A stretch of 64,000 nucleotides of DNA from Telopea speciosissima. Taxonomy: Eukaryota > Streptophyta > Magnoliopsida > Proteales > Proteaceae. Shown here in pieces: positions 1 to 10,813 of this stretch. The DNA is taken from assembly GCF_018873765.1 (NCBI RefSeq), contig NC_057923.1:12164413-12228412 (forward strand), given 5' to 3'. Position 1 is the first letter of the stretch; every line of letters starts with the position of its first letter. Position numbers and translations under genes: made by a program. Under the pieces are notes generated by a model. It did not search any database. It saw only the letters and a program-made list of their open reading frames with translations, and was not told where the DNA came from.

Positions 1-2
1 CT

Positions 3-416
3 AGTTCTCCTTATATAGTAATCTCTATAGGGTCTGACTCATCACAGTCACAATCTCTTGTTGTGAGTTTGACTCCAGCAGTAGTAACAACACAATATTC
101 AAAGGAGATGAAAATCCCTCTCTATCTCAAGTTAAATCGAATTTTAGTAAGCACACAAATAATAGATGATAACAATACTTACTTGAGAAGGAAAACTGAA
201 CATAGAGAGGAAGGACAGCTTAGGCTTTCCAATGATCAGGAGGACCATGTGGTGGATTCTGATGCCTCAACCGATGATGAGCACGGTTCAGGTCTTTCCC
301 ATACACTGTTTAAGAAGAACATGATTTTTCCTCTACGTCTTTTAATCTGGTTAAGATGTTTCTTTGGATATCCTGTTTCTTGTGTAAAAATCTGTAGTTT
401 TCTCCTCTTTTTTTGA
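3..416 (+). other. Unassigned open reading frame entering from the left edge
   Basis: A frame is open from the window edge to a stop at 416 (about 137 codons). Its middle part is hydrophilic and acidic, with a run of Asp, Glu and Ser around 235-290, and its last 35 codons are hydrophobic and Cys/Phe-rich, so any real exon probably ends before about 310. I recognise no family. It could be the 3' end of a gene lying mostly outside the window or chance read-through. The next 350 bases to the PTST2-like start show nothing recognisable. Confidence 0.25.
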
Positions 417-769
417 ACTCTGATTTGGGAAGGATGAATAGCAGGTTTTTCTTTTACTTTCAAATAAGGGTATTTTTGTCAGTTTTCCTTATCAATTAGA
501 GTGTCATGTAGTTTGGACAGTAGGGGTGTATTTAGAATTAATAAAAATTCAGGGGGGCATTTGTACGTTTGGATAATATGAAGGGGGTATTTGAAGAAAA
601 CCATCTTGATTCGCCTGGAGAAATGCGACTTCGCTTTTCAAGACGGTAGTTGTTCGTTGCTTCACTCGACTTTTATAGTTCATTCCTCCTGCACCACCGC
701 CTTCTTCTCTTTCGTTGTTCGATCCAATTGTTTCTTTGAGCTCCAATTGTTTGAGGAAATGCGGAAGAG

Positions 770-3230
770 ATGATTTCGTTCATGCCGACTTCGAATTACT
801 TCATCTTATCTTCTTTTTCCGTCGAACATTGCCCTAACTTCCGCTCTCTCTCTTTCTTGAACCACCCAAGAAGATTACCACCTTGTGTTTCTTTTGGTCT
901 CTCTCCGGCGAAGGAATGCTGTTCTGCAGTGTCTTTTGGTCTGGAAAGGAGCAGTTTCGGGACTCCTGTTCTCTTTTTCCAGAGGAACTCTCCCTCTGGT
1001 TTAGTCCGGCGGTGCAAGAGTTTTGAGACTGAGGGGGGATTCTGATATAGAGACAGAGATTTTGGATTTCATGGTAAAATCTGATAACCCAGTCGTTTTT
1101 CCGACCAAGAAAGATTTGACTAATGCTGGGAGAATGGATTTGGTGGAGGCCATTGCCAAGCAAGGCGGTTGGCTTAAATTTGGCTGGGACTCGGAGGAGG
1201 AGGACGAGGAGACAGTTCAAGAGGATGAGTTTCAAGGTTCAATTCTAATAATGGCAAAAGAAGTTGAGGATGGTTCAGTTCATAGAGCTACAAGAAGCTT
1301 GAAACAGAGGTTTGAGGGCGTTCAAGTTGGAAGTTCTGAGATTGAACTGTCCTATGCCTGTCTTTCTTATCTGGCTTCTGCTTCTGATGAATTATCGTGG
1401 GGCTTCTATTTTCATATTTCCTTTTCTGTTTCTTTATGCTTCTGAAGATTCTTGATTTTCTTTCTGGGGCAATTGATTCAGAGAATTCTTTTATTTCATC
1501 CTCTGGTAAAGGCAGGCTGGGGTGGATTCTGGGATCGAGGGTATCTTGAGCCGCCTGGAGAAAGAGAGAAGTCTGCAATTTGGTGTTGGCTCTAGAACAA
1601 AAGAAAGTACCTCTTCTGACACGAGGAATGAGGAAGAAGATGACTGTCAACCGAAAGTCCAAGCAGAAGCGGGTATGTTAGATCTACAAGTCACTATGAA
1701 TTGGGGTAGTGTTCATAGCACCATAATAAATGACAGAAAGTCCATGGATGAAAGATATACTCCCTGTCCCTATTTTGGTTCAGTACTTAAAGTGTTTTTA
1801 AAGTGAATTTGAAGGCAATACTCTCAGCAGCCTTAGTGTTTATTGTCCAGTATGTATTGACTTCAAAATGTAACCATTCCATTTTTTATTATTCCAATAA
1901 ATACTTCTGGTCATTATTGTTTAATCTTCTTAAGGATTGCTACTCTTCTATTGAGTATTGAATGTATATGCCCCATAAAGAGAGGTTGTTAAGTGTGTAC
2001 ACGTGCATGTAAATCTTTCATTTTAATGTCTTAAATGATTTTATTTTGATTATTAAGTAAATTGACATTCTGAAACTTGACATCCAGTTTTTGTCACCTT
2101 GGTAAAGACAGTTACGGGCCTTGAAAAAGCAGCAGGTCTACATATTTGAGAGCCAGTGAGGAGTTTCTAGCTGATTCTCAGGACGTGCATATTCATAACA
2201 GATATTTTTCAGACTCTGATGGCTTTGAAAGCTCATTTAAGTCAGCAATGTGGAGAAAATGGAGCACTCAAAGGGCAGGGTTTTCAAATGCTAAATTTGA
2301 AGGTATCCTATTTCCAAGTTTCTGGAATCTTTTCTGGGCTATTTGAATCAATTGACCCTTTATTTTTATTGTATACATTATTTGCAGCTGCTGACGTTGT
2401 TCCCATGGACGATGTGATGTTCACAAAAGCAAAGGATACAAATGATACAAGTTCTGTAACAAAAGAACCAGTTTCTGGTGATAAAAAGAATGTACCCAAT
2501 GATATACGATCCTGCCTTCAGAACCTGGATGCAGAGCTTTCTTCTGTAGTTTACTTTATTGAGGTCAAGAATGGATGCACTTGTTTTGCATAAGGTGGGT
2601 GTTCTAATTCATTCTTTTACATTTAAATGTTGTGAATTTTTTTTATACTTATGTAAGTTCCATTTCGCTACTCAAATATTTGTTTCCTTTTGTTTGTAGC
2701 TTGGCTTATAGATGATGTTAATTATGTTCAAGTATTGCTGGATGATATGTATGTTCCAATGAGCTTTCTTCTGTAGTTTACTTTATTGAGGTCAAGAATG
2801 GATGCACTTGTTTTGCATAAGGTGGGTGTTCTAATTCATTCTTTTACATTTAAATGTTGTGAATTTTTTTTATACTTATGTAAGCTCCATTTTGCTACTC
2901 AAATATTTGTTTCCTTTTGTTTGTAGCTTGGCTTATAGATGATGTTAATTATGTTCAAGTATTGCTGGATGATATGTATGTTCCAATGAGCTTTCTTCTG
3001 TAGTTTACTTTATTGAGGTCAAGAATGGATGCACTTGTTTTGCATAAGGTGGGTGTTCTAATTCATTCTTTTACATTTAAATGTTGTGAATTTTTTTTAT
3101 ACTTATGTAAGCTCCATTTTGCTACTCAAATATTTGTTTCCTTTTGTTTGTAGCTTGGCTTATAGATGATGTTAATTATGTTCAAGTATTGCTGGATGAT
3201 ATGTATGTTCCAATGAGTTTTGTCAACCTG
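770..3230 (+). pseudogene. PTST2: PTST2/FLO6-like starch protein, 5' half only, frame-broken
   Basis: PTST2/FLO6 proteins are plastid proteins that help start starch granules through coiled coils and a C-terminal CBM48 domain. Seen here: a Ser/Phe/Arg-rich transit-peptide-like start at 770; the conserved block around 1055-1190 (ILDFM, then KKDL.NAGRMDLVEAI.KQGGWL); an exon from 1516 (after an AG at 1514-1515) to about 1672 carrying DSGIEGILSRLEKER; an exon ending near 2302 with WRKWS.QRAGFS; and an exon from about 2388 with the coiled-coil start LQNLDAELSSV. The transit peptide and conserved block are in different frames; removing one G from the run of six at 1033-1038 would join them. A second shift near 2550 separates ELSSV from a frame reading LLRSRMDALVLHK. 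The downstream half, including CBM48, is not found. Most likely a truncated pseudogene; PTST3 rather than PTST2 as parent is possible. Confidence 0.75.
2534..3214 (+). repeat. Three tandem copies of a 227-bp exon-intron segment
   Basis: The block starting GAGCTTTCTTCTGTAG occurs at 2534, 2761 and 2988, exactly 227 bp apart, and breaks off at 3215. Each unit holds the end of the PTST2-like coiled-coil exon, a GT donor after CATAAG, about 100 bp of intron ending TTTGTAG, and about 60 bp beyond. Copies 2 and 3 look identical; copy 1 differs at about two positions (AAGTTCCATTTCG versus AAGCTCCATTTTG). The array is therefore young, and the frame break in the exon predates it. Confidence 0.95.
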
Positions 3231-4677
3231 TCCCTGTTTCTACCTAGAAGCAGCTGATAGAACATGTAAAAGAGAAAAAGAAGAAGTCCTTCGAATGTTT
3301 AACTAAATATCTATTTGGAAGTCTAAAATCTTACTACTGTTCACTTCATTGAATTTTATTTTCTGCTGTTGATCTCAGAACGTTCTCTGCCTGACATTCA
3401 TACAGTGGATAGATGTCCCCCTATGCTTGACACTGTTCGACTCATTCTGTTTGTACATCTAATATACCAACTTATTTTATTTATTCCCCCTGTACCTGTG
3501 ATCGTTATATGCATTAGGTGCAAATTGCCCTCTTCCTATCTGTCTTACACTTCATTACTCAGTATGGACTTTATTACTATGTTCCTTCTGCTTCTTAACT
3601 CTATTGAGGGTTGTATCTTTTGTTGGTGCTTAAATTCTATGTTTTGCCTTGAAATGTCAACTTTTACCTCCTTTTAAGCTTCTTCTAGTCCTTACAGACC
3701 CTTCAAATTGCACCAAATCACTCCGCTCGAATTGATGACTTCCATCACGTCGAGAAATAGAACTGACTAATCCCAAGGCAAAAGGTCGAGAAACTCAACG
3801 CCACTATTCCTGAACAACTTGGAGCCAGTCCTTTTCACACTAAGCTTATAAACAAATAAATTTTTATACCTAACCAAGTTTTTAGGAACCATATTCATCC
3901 CATTACTCATAAAATTTAAGGACATTCTTATATATTATTAGTTGTAAATGGGAATTTATTATGCTTATGTTGCACCATTTCTCGTACCAGTCTTTGTTTT
4001 AAAATACTCTCCATTCCACGATGACCATCTCCATTGGAAAAGCCCAAATTCTCTGAGTGGTTGATTAAAGAATTAACCCCCCTTACTTTCCAATATTGTC
4101 CTTCCATTACTTTTGATACCAAACCCAATTAAGTAATAAATGTAATAGGTAATGTGTTATACTTTTTAAAAGCCCATTACTTAATGTGAAGATGGACAAA
4201 CAATTTGGGGGCAAAAATGGGAAGGACAGTGGTTGTGCAATGGAGTATTAAAGAGGAGTTCTATAATAAGCCCCTCCCAAAACCAAATAAATTTCATCTT
4301 TCAATGCTTTCATAGACAATACCTCTACCTGTTCTTCATTGTCTAATCCATTTAATATTCGTTGATTCATCCGGGTAGTCATCTGATTTCATAGACAATA
4401 CCTAACTGTTCTTCAATGCTATATACTATGTAACTCTTCTGTTTTGTTCTCTTAAGCGGTTTTTTTGTCCACTAATTGTTGAGTTTCGGCTCTCAAGCTT
4501 TAGCCCAGATTCTAGTGCTGAAATAGCCACCCAAGCATTCCATCAATTCCACATCTTGAAGGCAGCCCAACGCCTACTCTTGAGTCCAGTGGCAGCCATA
4601 CATCTTGCTTTGATTTGTATTTTCTGCTACTTCCTATTTCTGATCTCGCTTACCAATTTGTTCTTTTAGTTGCTAAG
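3231..4677. other. Non-coding AT-rich stretch
   Basis: No gene is recognised. Short open frames (for example 3369-3677) are hydrophobic and resemble no family. A small imperfect duplication of the phrase TTTCATAGACAATACCT lies at about 4308 and 4388. Confidence 0.5.
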
Positions 4678-5290
4678 TCTAATTCATATTTCTATTTTTT
4701 GTTTCCACTTGATATTCTATAGTTTAGTTACTGTTTTCTGTACTTACTAAAACAAAGTTTCTAATTTCAGCAACTTGCTATTTTTGTGTCCTTTTGATTT
4801 CTCCAAATTTCTGACCATCGGATTAAATCCTAACTTTGGAACATCAATCTATACCTCTTCTAGGACATTCGATTGGAATTTGGACCTGATCTGAGTCACC
4901 TTGGCCATATTACTGGATTGGTAACTAGATTTATAAGTAATTGAATCAGTTACACAATCAGTTTTGGTAATGATTACAAATGTTTTGACAGGGATTAGAA
5001 ACCAACACATGATCTATAACCGCAGCTGAAGTTAATAGTCAAACCGGAGATTGATTCAATTACTTATAAATCTAATTTATGTTTCTATTTTTTGTTTCCA
5101 CTTGATATTCTATAGTTTAGTTACTATTTTCTGTACTTACAAAAACAAAGTTTCTAATTTCAGCAACTTGCTATTTTTGTGTCCTTTTGATTTCTCCAAA
5201 TTTCTGACCATCGGATTAAATCCTAACTTTGGAACATCAATCTATACCTCCTCTAGGCCTTTCGATTGGAATTTGGACCTGATCTGGGTC
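4678..5290 (+). repeat. 220-bp direct duplication, offset 393 bp
   Basis: The segment 4678-4897 recurs at 5071-5290 with only a handful of differences (for example ACTGTTTTC/ACTATTTTC and CTTCTAGGACATTC/CCTCTAGGCCTTTC). The 170 bp between the copies is unrelated. It overlaps no recognised gene. Confidence 0.9.
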
Positions 5291-7006
5291 TATTTTTTCT
5301 ATTGTGACCTTCTCATGGGGTCTCCATGGTTCTTGTTCATGTGCTTTGCAAGATTTTGTCAGACATTTCACATAGTAATCTCTTCTTTGGAACCCCTCAA
5401 AAAAATTCCAGCCAAGGAAAGAAAAACAAACACCAAATCTGAAGTAGCCCCACTTAAACAAACCCTTCGAACGGTAACAACATCTCACAACACTTCAATG
5501 TACCATATAAGGTATTCCACAACCATTTCATAATTGGAAATCATCGTGCATTGATTACTCCTCCACACCTAAATTACTTCATTAATAATGTGAAAGAAAT
5601 TACTCACACCTCCCTGGGGAGGTAAAAGATTAAAAAAAAAGGGAAATTATAATATAAGGCAACTAGTTAACAAACTAGTTCCTAAAATACCCTTACTACC
5701 CAAACTCTAACAATATATAGCTGTCCAAGCTGCCTACATACCCTTACTAGGGATCAGGTCATTATGTAGTTCAGGAAAAACATTATGTGTGTGTGAAAAG
5801 GTGGACTGAACTTGAGTATCAAGTTTCCTACATGCCCTCAGTAGGGATTAGGTCGAACGTAATTCCAAAAGCTTGATTTTAGGGTTTTGAGTGTCTATTC
5901 TTGGCAAACGAAGTCCAATGCAACTGACTGGATGTTGATGTTGATAGGACTCCCACAGACCTGTACCTGTCTGGTTAGGCAGGAGGGAAGAGAATCGAGC
6001 ATGGCTCAGTCGTTATCCGGGATCCAGGCGAAAAGCTTCTCCTCCTTCCAAACCATCTATTCTTGGATCCGAAAAGATTCCATTTTGAAGGCCCAGACTA
6101 GCCTACTTATGGAAATTTTGGTATTATGATGGCATAAGAAAGGTATTTTGAGAAAAAATTGGAAAGAGTATGTACACTATGGCATATTCAATTAATAAAC
6201 TCAAAAGTAAACTAATTAAATAATCAAAAAAGGGGAAGGATAGAGAAACTTACCAGTTTGGCCCAAAAAGGGCCTCATCGACTTAGTTTGGCAGAGTTCC
6301 AATGCTTGCCTAGCTTTGGCATATTGAATCCATCGATGGATTAGTTTCGCAAAAAGTACACTCAAATTGGTATACTTGTGGTTCCAGGTAGTAGTGTACA
6401 CTATTCTTGGAAACCTGGGTTCGAAAGTAGGACTGACACTTATTTATGCCAAATATCGTTTAAGTAAATGTTGTATATTTTTTCATTTCATTTAGTTAAG
6501 ATATTGTTCATAAATAAGCAAATGCGCCTTATTTGAATCCAATAAAAATAGTTAAAAATCAAATTCTAAAAGGATAAAAAGTCAACCGTCAGTTCAAGAA
6601 CAAAACTGGATTTTCGACAATAAGTGCAATTTTCAACTTTTAAATGTTGGGTTTTTGAAAGGCCCTCAGTGGCTAGACATTTTTTATTGTTGAACGATCG
6701 TCACATAAGTCCTTTCTCTTTTTTTCTTCCTTCCCGCATCTTGTTCTTGTGTAGTTTTGTTTTTGTGAGATGTATATATGGCTGTAACTGCAAATTCTTA
6801 TCGTCTTTTTCCTAATAAAATTCTCTTTTGCCTATCAAAAGAAGAAAAAGTTGGACTCAATAAAAATAGTGTTGTGATTTAAATCCAAACTCCAAAGTAG
6901 GCAAGAGAAGAAGTTGGTGACAACTTACAATCTATGTAGTGTTGTGAATACAGCTGGATCTTATTACCGGAAAAAAAAACAGAAATACAGCTGGATCTTT
7001 CAGTAC
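5291..7006. other. Non-coding stretch with weak local repeats
   Basis: No gene is recognised. Two imperfect copies of a phrase containing CTACAT.CCCT, then AGTAGGGAT or ACTAGGGAT, occur near 5730 and 5825. The small frames at 5887-6129 and 6624-6815 have no recognisable content. Confidence 0.4.
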
Positions 7007-7170
7007 GGACCTTTATCCCCTGAGTACGGTTGTGCGGTTCTTCATAGTGGGGCTGAAATTACCATTCCACCCCCTAACCGAACACACTGCCCGGGTGGGG
7101 TCCATCCCCCTTTTATTAGAGGCACTACGGAACCGTACCGGGCAGGGGAACCGCAGGTGATAAAAATTCC
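7007..7170. mobile_element. MITE family B, Mutator-type, 9-bp target duplication
   Basis: This 164-bp element begins GGACCTTTATCC and ends GATAAAAATTCC. It is flanked on both sides by the direct repeat TTTCAGTAC (6998-7006 and 7171-7179). Internal arms include CGGTTGTGCGGTTC and GAACCGTACCGGGCAGGGGA. The 9-bp duplication and long imperfect terminal repeats fit a non-autonomous Mutator-like element. Other copies lie at 21,297-21,473 and 40,803-40,977. Confidence 0.85.
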
Positions 7171-7179
7171 TTTCAGTAC

Positions 7180-8520
7180 TAGAGATAAATTGTGATCTTC
7201 AGTTTTGAGAGGGATCTGGTTTTTGTTCCCCTCCTTAGAGGGATGTAGTCTACTATTTTCAAAAATTGCCTTCTAATATTTTCTCAATAAACTGTAGAAG
7301 ATATGGAGCGGATAATGTAGACACTGAATTTTGTCACCCTAAAGGACCCTTCGGACATAGTTGTTGAGTGAATTTTGATCTCGGTTTAATCCAAGAAGTA
7401 CTGAAATTCACAAAAAATTGGCCAAAATTAGATTTTGCCAGTGAAGCCAACCTTTTTTGCCGGTGAATTCTGCAAAAATCAATGCAAAACCATAACTTCT
7501 GGACCTCGAAGCCTTGGTTTCGAGTTGGCTTGGGAAATTACCAGGTTTCGACGGAGATATGTTTGAAACCTGGTATATCTCGGTTTTTGGCTGTTCGAAA
7601 CCGGCCTTGGCACCGAATTCTTGAACCTTGATTATATGAGACCAGTTCCTGACATTATTATCAAAGATCGGACAGATAACTTAGGGAGGACAACAAATGG
7701 ACTTAGTCTCTGATACCATGTTGGAGGGTACAACCCAAAACCTTAGGCATTAGGTGGAAATGCCTCCTCAAGTATATGAAGACACCAAGGACCGAAATTA
7801 ACAGATGTGGGACTATACTCCCAACACATAAGTATTGTCATCTTCATATTGCATTTAGTGACAAAATTCTGCTGTTGTGTAGCTGCATTACACAATAAGA
7901 CCTGGATATATAAACAACAGAGTCCGGACCAGCTTACCCGATGCTTTTCCATGGGAAATCTATGTGGAGATAGATCATGGAGGTGTATACTCGTGAAAGG
8001 AAGTCAGGTACAGGTGTACAGCTACGAGTTCTCCTGTCATAGTTGGCAATCATAGTGAAATCTAACGCAAGAAAAAGTAAAAAATTTAACTGCTTCAAGT
8101 TTGGGAGATACTATTCTTGTTTTTTCCCTTTTAACTTTTTCTGTTTAGAATCATTCTGAGTTGTAGAAGAGGAATATTTTATATAGAATCAGTGTTTTGA
8201 GGGACCATTGGACAAGGAGTTCCAAATGCCACCCATCAAGCCTAGTGGTCTGTCTCACCCCAATGATTGGATGTCCTTTGAGTACTGTTGATTGGATAAT
8301 GAACTGCCCTGTCCAAATGATTGGATTATTTGGATCATCTGAAGCGGATGATTGGACTGCCAGGCCATGGGTGGTTAGATGTGTACACCATGTTAATTAT
8401 TTGGTAACATGCAATGAGCAGATTCTAACCCAAAACCTCCAGAAAGGTTTACCAGCCCTCCTTCTATTTCTCATGAAATGACCTCTCTGCGCCCCTATGC
8501 AGGGAGAGAGAGAGAGAGGG
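7180..8520. other. Non-coding stretch
   Basis: No gene is recognised. The region around 7380-7620 has phrases such as CTTCTGGACCTCGAAGCC and GGTATATCTCGG that read like repeat debris. A GA microsatellite lies at about 8502-8518. Confidence 0.4.
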
Positions 8521-8766
8521 TGGGTGTATCTTGTTGTCACCAAATTGCTGAAGTGAGAAGTTGTAACCTTCTTTAGATTGCCTCGCCTTATTCCCAAAAG
8601 TTATTATTATAGGGGGATAAAAAGGGCTTTCAAAATATTTGAAAGTGACTTGTCATTATGCCATTATTAAAATCTGAAAAATGTTTCGAACAGACATGTG
8701 AAATGACAGGATTTACCCTCGTTGGAAAAAAAAAAGTGTGTAAGGTTATGACTTGTTTTTTCACCA
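8521..8766. mobile_element. Foldback element family I (copy 1)
   Basis: The sequence from GGTGTATCTTGTTGTCACC to GTAAGGTTATGACTTG matches, on the opposite strand, the element at about 51,393-51,640. Shared phrases are TTGTCACCAA, GAAGTTGTAACCTT, CTTATTCCC and GAAATGACAGGA. Both copies have internal inverted ends containing GTAACCTT/AAGGTTA. It is a short non-autonomous element of unknown superfamily. Confidence 0.6.
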
Positions 8767-8791
8767 ACCCTGGTTATTACAAGTTTTTCCA

Positions 8792-8812
8792 TATATATAT
8801 ATATATATATAT
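8792..8812. repeat. (AT)n microsatellite
   Basis: A run of about ten AT dinucleotides. Confidence 0.9.
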
Positions 8813-9126
8813 GGTATCTCACCATAGTCTTTGGACAGTTGAACTGGGCACATCACCACCAACAGCCAGGCCAGGACATTCAAAAGTCCGGTTTGGCTTT
8901 AAAATCATTCTATATGATAGTTCATAAGGCAACACTTAGGGCAATTAAGAGCTTTTGAGCTCCCTTTTGTATTTATTTCGTTCATATGGCAGTATTTTGG
9001 AATTAACAGCTTTTGAGCTCCCTTTTGTATTTATTTTGTTTCTGTTTATTGCTAGCTGTTGGCATTAATATTTTGAGAAATAGCTATCAGGAGTGAGATG
9101 GGTTAGTGGAAGCTATTGTCAATAGT

Positions 9127-9190
9127 AATTGTTATAGAAATTCAGAAATTGCACAATTGTGGGTGCAATTTCTGAATTTCTATAACAATT
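9127..9190. repeat. Perfect 28-bp-stem hairpin with 8-nt loop
   Basis: AATTGTTATAGAAATTCAGA and the following 8 bases (9127-9154) are the exact reverse complement of 9163-9190, with an 8-nt loop at 9155-9162. No target duplication was seen. It could be a tiny foldback transposon or a small-RNA precursor; the sequence alone does not decide. Confidence 0.9.
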
Positions 9191-10813
9191 CATAAAGAAT
9201 GTCTGTGTATTCCACCCCCCTCCCCGGCGGCACCACTCTCTTGCCATTGCAGCTTAATTGGTTGTTCTTATATTGTAGGAAATTACTGCAAGGTTTGGAT
9301 AAGGTAGCAGGAGTATGAGTATCACATCTACTAGGTTTCTCTGCTTTTGTTACTCCTTCAAGTTTTGATTGGGATAATTTTCTTATTCATGCCCCAAAGT
9401 TGAAACAAATTGGTAAGGATTGTCCTGGATCTCATCTGCATGAATCATTTAGCATACAGAGTCGATAAATTATGAGAGGAGTCCTCAGGGTGCCTGATTT
9501 GCCAACCAATCAAGATGTTTTGATGGAAAAGCTTGAAAGATGCTCAAACTTAGTTCAAGACTTATTAGTGCAGCATCCAACGATTTGGTGGGGCATGTTG
9601 GTCTAAGAAAACCCAGTCTTGTAGAATATTTGGGGTGCTCTTTCTGTTGCTGTGAGAGTTTCTTACCTGCTTCTGTGAATTGACCATTGTTGATGCTGTA
9701 CCTTTTTATCTTTGCTGCCAAGTCTTTAAACCATGTTGTAAGTGAAAGTTGCTGCCTTGATAGATGGTTTTATTGTATGAGTGGCGTTTTGAAATTGAAA
9801 TCTAGGAGGTTAACTCATGTAAATCCTAGAGTTCGTGTGCTACTTATTTGCTTGATTTTGTCTTTATTGATGTGACTGCTATTTTAAGGGAAAAGTGTTC
9901 TGCATGCATGAAAGTTGCTGAACATCTGATTTCTTCCTTCTCACAAACTATGCTGATACATTTTAAAGACAAATATTTTCTTTTTATCATGTGCATACTA
10001 TAATTTTATCAATATTTATTACTCCATTGCCTCCTCAGATAGTATGATTAATCAAATGTGAGCTAGATATAGATGTGGAAGAGTTCTTAACGATTGGACC
10101 CCCTTAACTCTGCTATTTTACCTTTGTATTTTTTTTGCCCGCTACTTTTGGTTCAAATATTGCAATCTTGCTGTGATCCTCCATACTATGAACTCTACTT
10201 TTCTTTTAGTTGTATAGGTCAGTGTGAGATTATCACAAATATGAATGCACTCATGAATATGCTTCTGTGCTATTCCCTTCTTATGGGTGCTATTTCTTGT
10301 TTCCTGGTCTCTGCCTCACCAATATACTTGCAGCAAGTGTTTCATGAGTGTTGCTCTTCATTACCTCGTATCATCGGATGTTATTCTGAAATTGAAACAT
10401 CAGGTGTTGCCATCTCCTACTTATCTGAGAAAATTCCTGAAAAAGCAGAGCTGTTGATACTTATTTGTGGCCACATGATTGAACAATTATGCTAATGCAT
10501 TCTCCAGTGATGAAATATAATATTTATGGGGATTGTGATCAATTACACACCTAGCAAGCATATGACCTTGGCACCTCTGATAATGGGGAAACCCATCAAG
10601 GGAACTAGGCTACCTCATACACTACACTGTAGACTTCTGGGAATATAACAGAGCCTGTATACACCTATTGGAAAGTGACGCAATCTTTCAAACAAGAATC
10701 CATAGGGACTGATATCACTCTTAATATATGCTCTCTAGCTTACAGATGATGGTATCAAGGGGTCGGCAAAACACAACCACACATATGTATACACTATAAT
10801 ATCCTAGCTAGGC
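9191..10813. other. Non-coding stretch, 3' flank of the polygalacturonase gene
   Basis: No gene is recognised. Short frames around 9480-9720 and 10,094-10,495 have no family resemblance and are interrupted by stops. The last few hundred bases should hold the 3' UTR of the minus-strand gene; I see no clear poly(A) signal. Confidence 0.4.

Noticed and set aside
9480-9610. Possible exon reading VPDLPTNQDVLMEKLERCSN
   Set aside because: Short, with stops immediately on both sides, no clear splice sites and no family that I recognise.
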